Origin: an uncultured Mucilaginibacter sp.
GTDB lineage: Bacteria > Bacteroidota > Bacteroidia > Sphingobacteriales > Sphingobacteriaceae
NCBI GenBank assembly: GCA_946479225.1
Contig: CAMLFI010000152.1
Span: 1-6,439 of the forward strand
Length of the DNA: 6,439 nucleotides
Reading direction: 5' to 3'
Shown piece by piece: positions 5,198 to 6,439 of the stretch. Each line of letters opens with the position of its first letter. Position 1 is the stretch's first letter. Made by a program: the position numbers and the translations under genes. Below the pieces are notes generated by a model, which worked only from the letters and a program-made list of their open reading frames with translations, ran no database searches and had not been told where the DNA came from.

Positions 5198-6139
5198 CTA
5201 ATCACTAATCTCTGCAAGCTTCAGCTTGCCCGCCATTACTTCGCTTATCCTGCGGTACGAATCAAATGTCCACCCGGCAACATGCGGTGTCAGTATCACT
5301 TTGCCGCTCTGCTTTAATTCTGCAAACCAGGGCTGCTCGGCTAATGCCGGGAATTTTTCGGTCTCCAATACATCCAGCCCCGCCCCTAAAATTTTGCCGG
5401 TTTTAATGCCATTTAAAATAGCTTGAACCTTTGCCACGCTGCCACGCGATGTATTGATAAAGAATATCGGCTTTTTAAAATGGAACAGGTATTCATCATT
5501 CACCAGGCCTTTGGTTTCATTGGTAAGCGGTATATGCAGGCTCAACACATCGCTGTGCTTTACAATTTCTTCCATGCTTACCTCGCGGGCGTATTTATCG
5601 CTGAAGCCGGTTTTGTATTTGTCGTAAGCAATAACATTTACATCAAAACCCGACAGCTTTTTTGCAAAGCTACGGCCCATAAAACCGTAACCAATAATGC
5701 CAATTGTTTTGCCCTTTAATTCATGCCCACGGTTACCTTCGCGGTCCCATTTGCATGCACGTACCTGCGCATCGGCCATATTAAAATTGTTCATCAACGA
5801 CAATAGCAAACCAATGGCATGTTCACCAACTGCATCCATATTTCCTTCGGATGCGTTGATCAGGTAGATATTTTTTTCCTTAGCGTAAGCCTCTTCAATA
5901 TTATCCATTCCGGCGCCGGCTCTGCACACAAACCGCAAGCTGGTTGCGGCATCAAAAACTTTTCGGTCCACATTAAACTTTGATCGGATTACCAACCCGG
6001 CGTAACTGCCGATGATATCAAGGGCTTCGTCTAATTTAATTGTGGGTTTATAATCGCAGGTGTAACCCATTGCTTGAGCTTGCTCAATAAAAATGGGATG
6101 TATATCGTCAACTATAAGTATGGTATTATTTTTATCCAT
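5198..6139 (-). CDS. D-2-hydroxyacid dehydrogenase, NAD-dependent (phosphoglycerate-dehydrogenase-like)
   Basis: The 313-residue protein has the two-lobed D-isomer 2-hydroxyacid dehydrogenase fold: an N-terminal substrate lobe (1-100, including GLVIRSKFNVD and CRAGAGMDNI), then the Rossmann domain with IGIIGYGFMGRSFA (Gly150, Gly152, Gly155). Asp173 at the end of the next strand suggests NAD rather than NADP. The catalytic trio is Arg232 in NTSRG, Glu261 in LDVLETEKF and His286 in LTPHVAGW; the Arg-Glu spacing of 29 equals that of E. coli SerA. There is no C-terminal ACT regulatory domain. It may be a 3-phosphoglycerate dehydrogenase, as short Bacteroidota enzymes of this kind are often labelled, but no serine-pathway gene is nearby, so I give no symbol. 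It starts 12 nt after the stop of an MBL-fold hydrolase, suggesting one operon, and ends at a palindrome and a terminator. Confidence 0.93.
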   Translation of the reverse strand: MDKNNTILIVDDIHPIFIEQAQAMGYTCDYKPTIKLDEALDIIGSYAGLVIRSKFNVDRKVFDAATSLRFVCRAGAGMDNIEEAYAKEKNIYLINASEGNMDAVGEHAIGLLLSLMNNFNMADAQVRACKWDREGNRGHELKGKTIGIIGYGFMGRSFAKKLSGFDVNVIAYDKYKTGFSDKYAREVSMEEIVKHSDVLSLHIPLTNETKGLVNDEYLFHFKKPIFFINTSRGSVAKVQAILNGIKTGKILGAGLDVLETEKFPALAEQPWFAELKQSGKVILTPHVAGWTFDSYRRISEVMAGKLKLAEISD

Positions 6140-6151
6140 TGTCGCTTTTTA

Positions 6152-6439
6152 TTAAATAATAAAGCCGTTTTCGTTTATCCCAACCTTGCCTATCGGTTTT
6201 GATTTGGCATGATAGAAGAGACAAGTCCAGCCTTCCTGCGCAGCTTTGGTACCGTAAATTTCGCGCAGTTCCATGGCTTTTCTGCCATCGTAATCGTATT
6301 TAGCTATAAACTTACGGATCAATTGTTCAGGTTCGGGTAGTTCGTCGCCGCCAAAGAAAGCTTTGTCTTCAGCTTCCTGTATCCAAAAAACCTGGTGATA
6401 TGGGCAATGCCCACCAGATAGTTCATATTTTATCCCCGG
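6152..6439 (-). CDS. MBL-fold metallo-hydrolase, C-terminal part (truncated by the window)
   Basis: Reading the minus strand from 6439, the frame is open for 95 codons to a TAA at 6154-6152; the start lies outside the window. Visible features fit the C-terminal half of a metallo-beta-lactamase-fold protein: GGHCPYHQVFWIQ (fragment residues 9-21) resembles the GH-x-P-x-H metal-ligand loop, FFGGDELP (29-35) supplies the bridging Asp32, and WTCLFYHAK (71-79) supplies the last His77. YDYDGRKAMELR (48-60) resembles the helix that often follows in this family. The first HxHxDH motif would be upstream and cannot be checked. Substrate unknown. The dehydrogenase follows after 12 nt, so the two may act on related metabolites, which is only an inference from context. 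Confidence 0.75.
   Translation of the reverse strand, partial: PGIKYELSGGHCPYHQVFWIQEAEDKAFFGGDELPEPEQLIRKFIAKYDYDGRKAMELREIYGTKAAQEGWTCLFYHAKSKPIGKVGINENGFII

Noticed and set aside
1..6439. A defence island or other new multi-gene system
   Set aside because: Every gene belongs to a recognised housekeeping or widespread family. There is no mobile element, toxin-antitoxin pair or nuclease-helicase grouping.

Overview
The window comes from a Bacteroidota genome, most likely family Sphingobacteriaceae (Mucilaginibacter or Pedobacter type). This is an inference from gene content (a DUF3857/transglutaminase/DUF3858 pair with Bacteroidota-type motifs), the moderate-to-low GC, the lack of Shine-Dalgarno sequences before most starts, and TAnnTTTG-like promoter elements. 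No sequence search was run. Most of the window is ordinary chromosomal housekeeping DNA in two convergent gene sets.

Plus strand, left to right: the 3' end of a DUF3857/DUF3858 protein (1-699), a complete exported DUF3857 transglutaminase-like protein (704-2629), leucyl/phenylalanyl-tRNA--protein transferase Aat (2640-3269), and the Holliday-junction resolvase RuvC (3313-3891). Gaps are 4, 10 and 43 nt, so the four may be co-transcribed. The first two are tandem paralogues of an envelope protein family. Aat feeds the N-end degradation pathway and RuvC completes recombinational repair; no common pathway is evident.

Minus strand, right to left: the C-terminal 95 residues of a metallo-beta-lactamase-fold hydrolase (6152-6439), a D-2-hydroxyacid dehydrogenase (5198-6139), the transcription elongation factor GreA (4539-5012) and a HIT-family nucleotide-binding protein (4058-4450). 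The hydrolase and dehydrogenase are 12 nt apart and look like one operon. A convincing intrinsic terminator (5089-5130) separates them from greA, which has its own possible promoter. greA and the HIT gene may form a second unit.

The least ordinary DNA is intergenic. Between the convergent ruvC and HIT genes (3900-4060) lies a long imperfect dyad built from about 16 octanucleotides of the form RATRTGCA on an 8-nt period, reading inward from both sides. Between greA and HIT (about 4455-4542) lies a second dyad with the same architecture but a different octamer (ATTATTGA/ATTACTGA), including a perfect 19-bp stem. Both run into stop codons of minus-strand genes. I see no defence system, mobile element, CRISPR array, tRNA or rRNA. 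No stretch over 300 bases lacks a gene.
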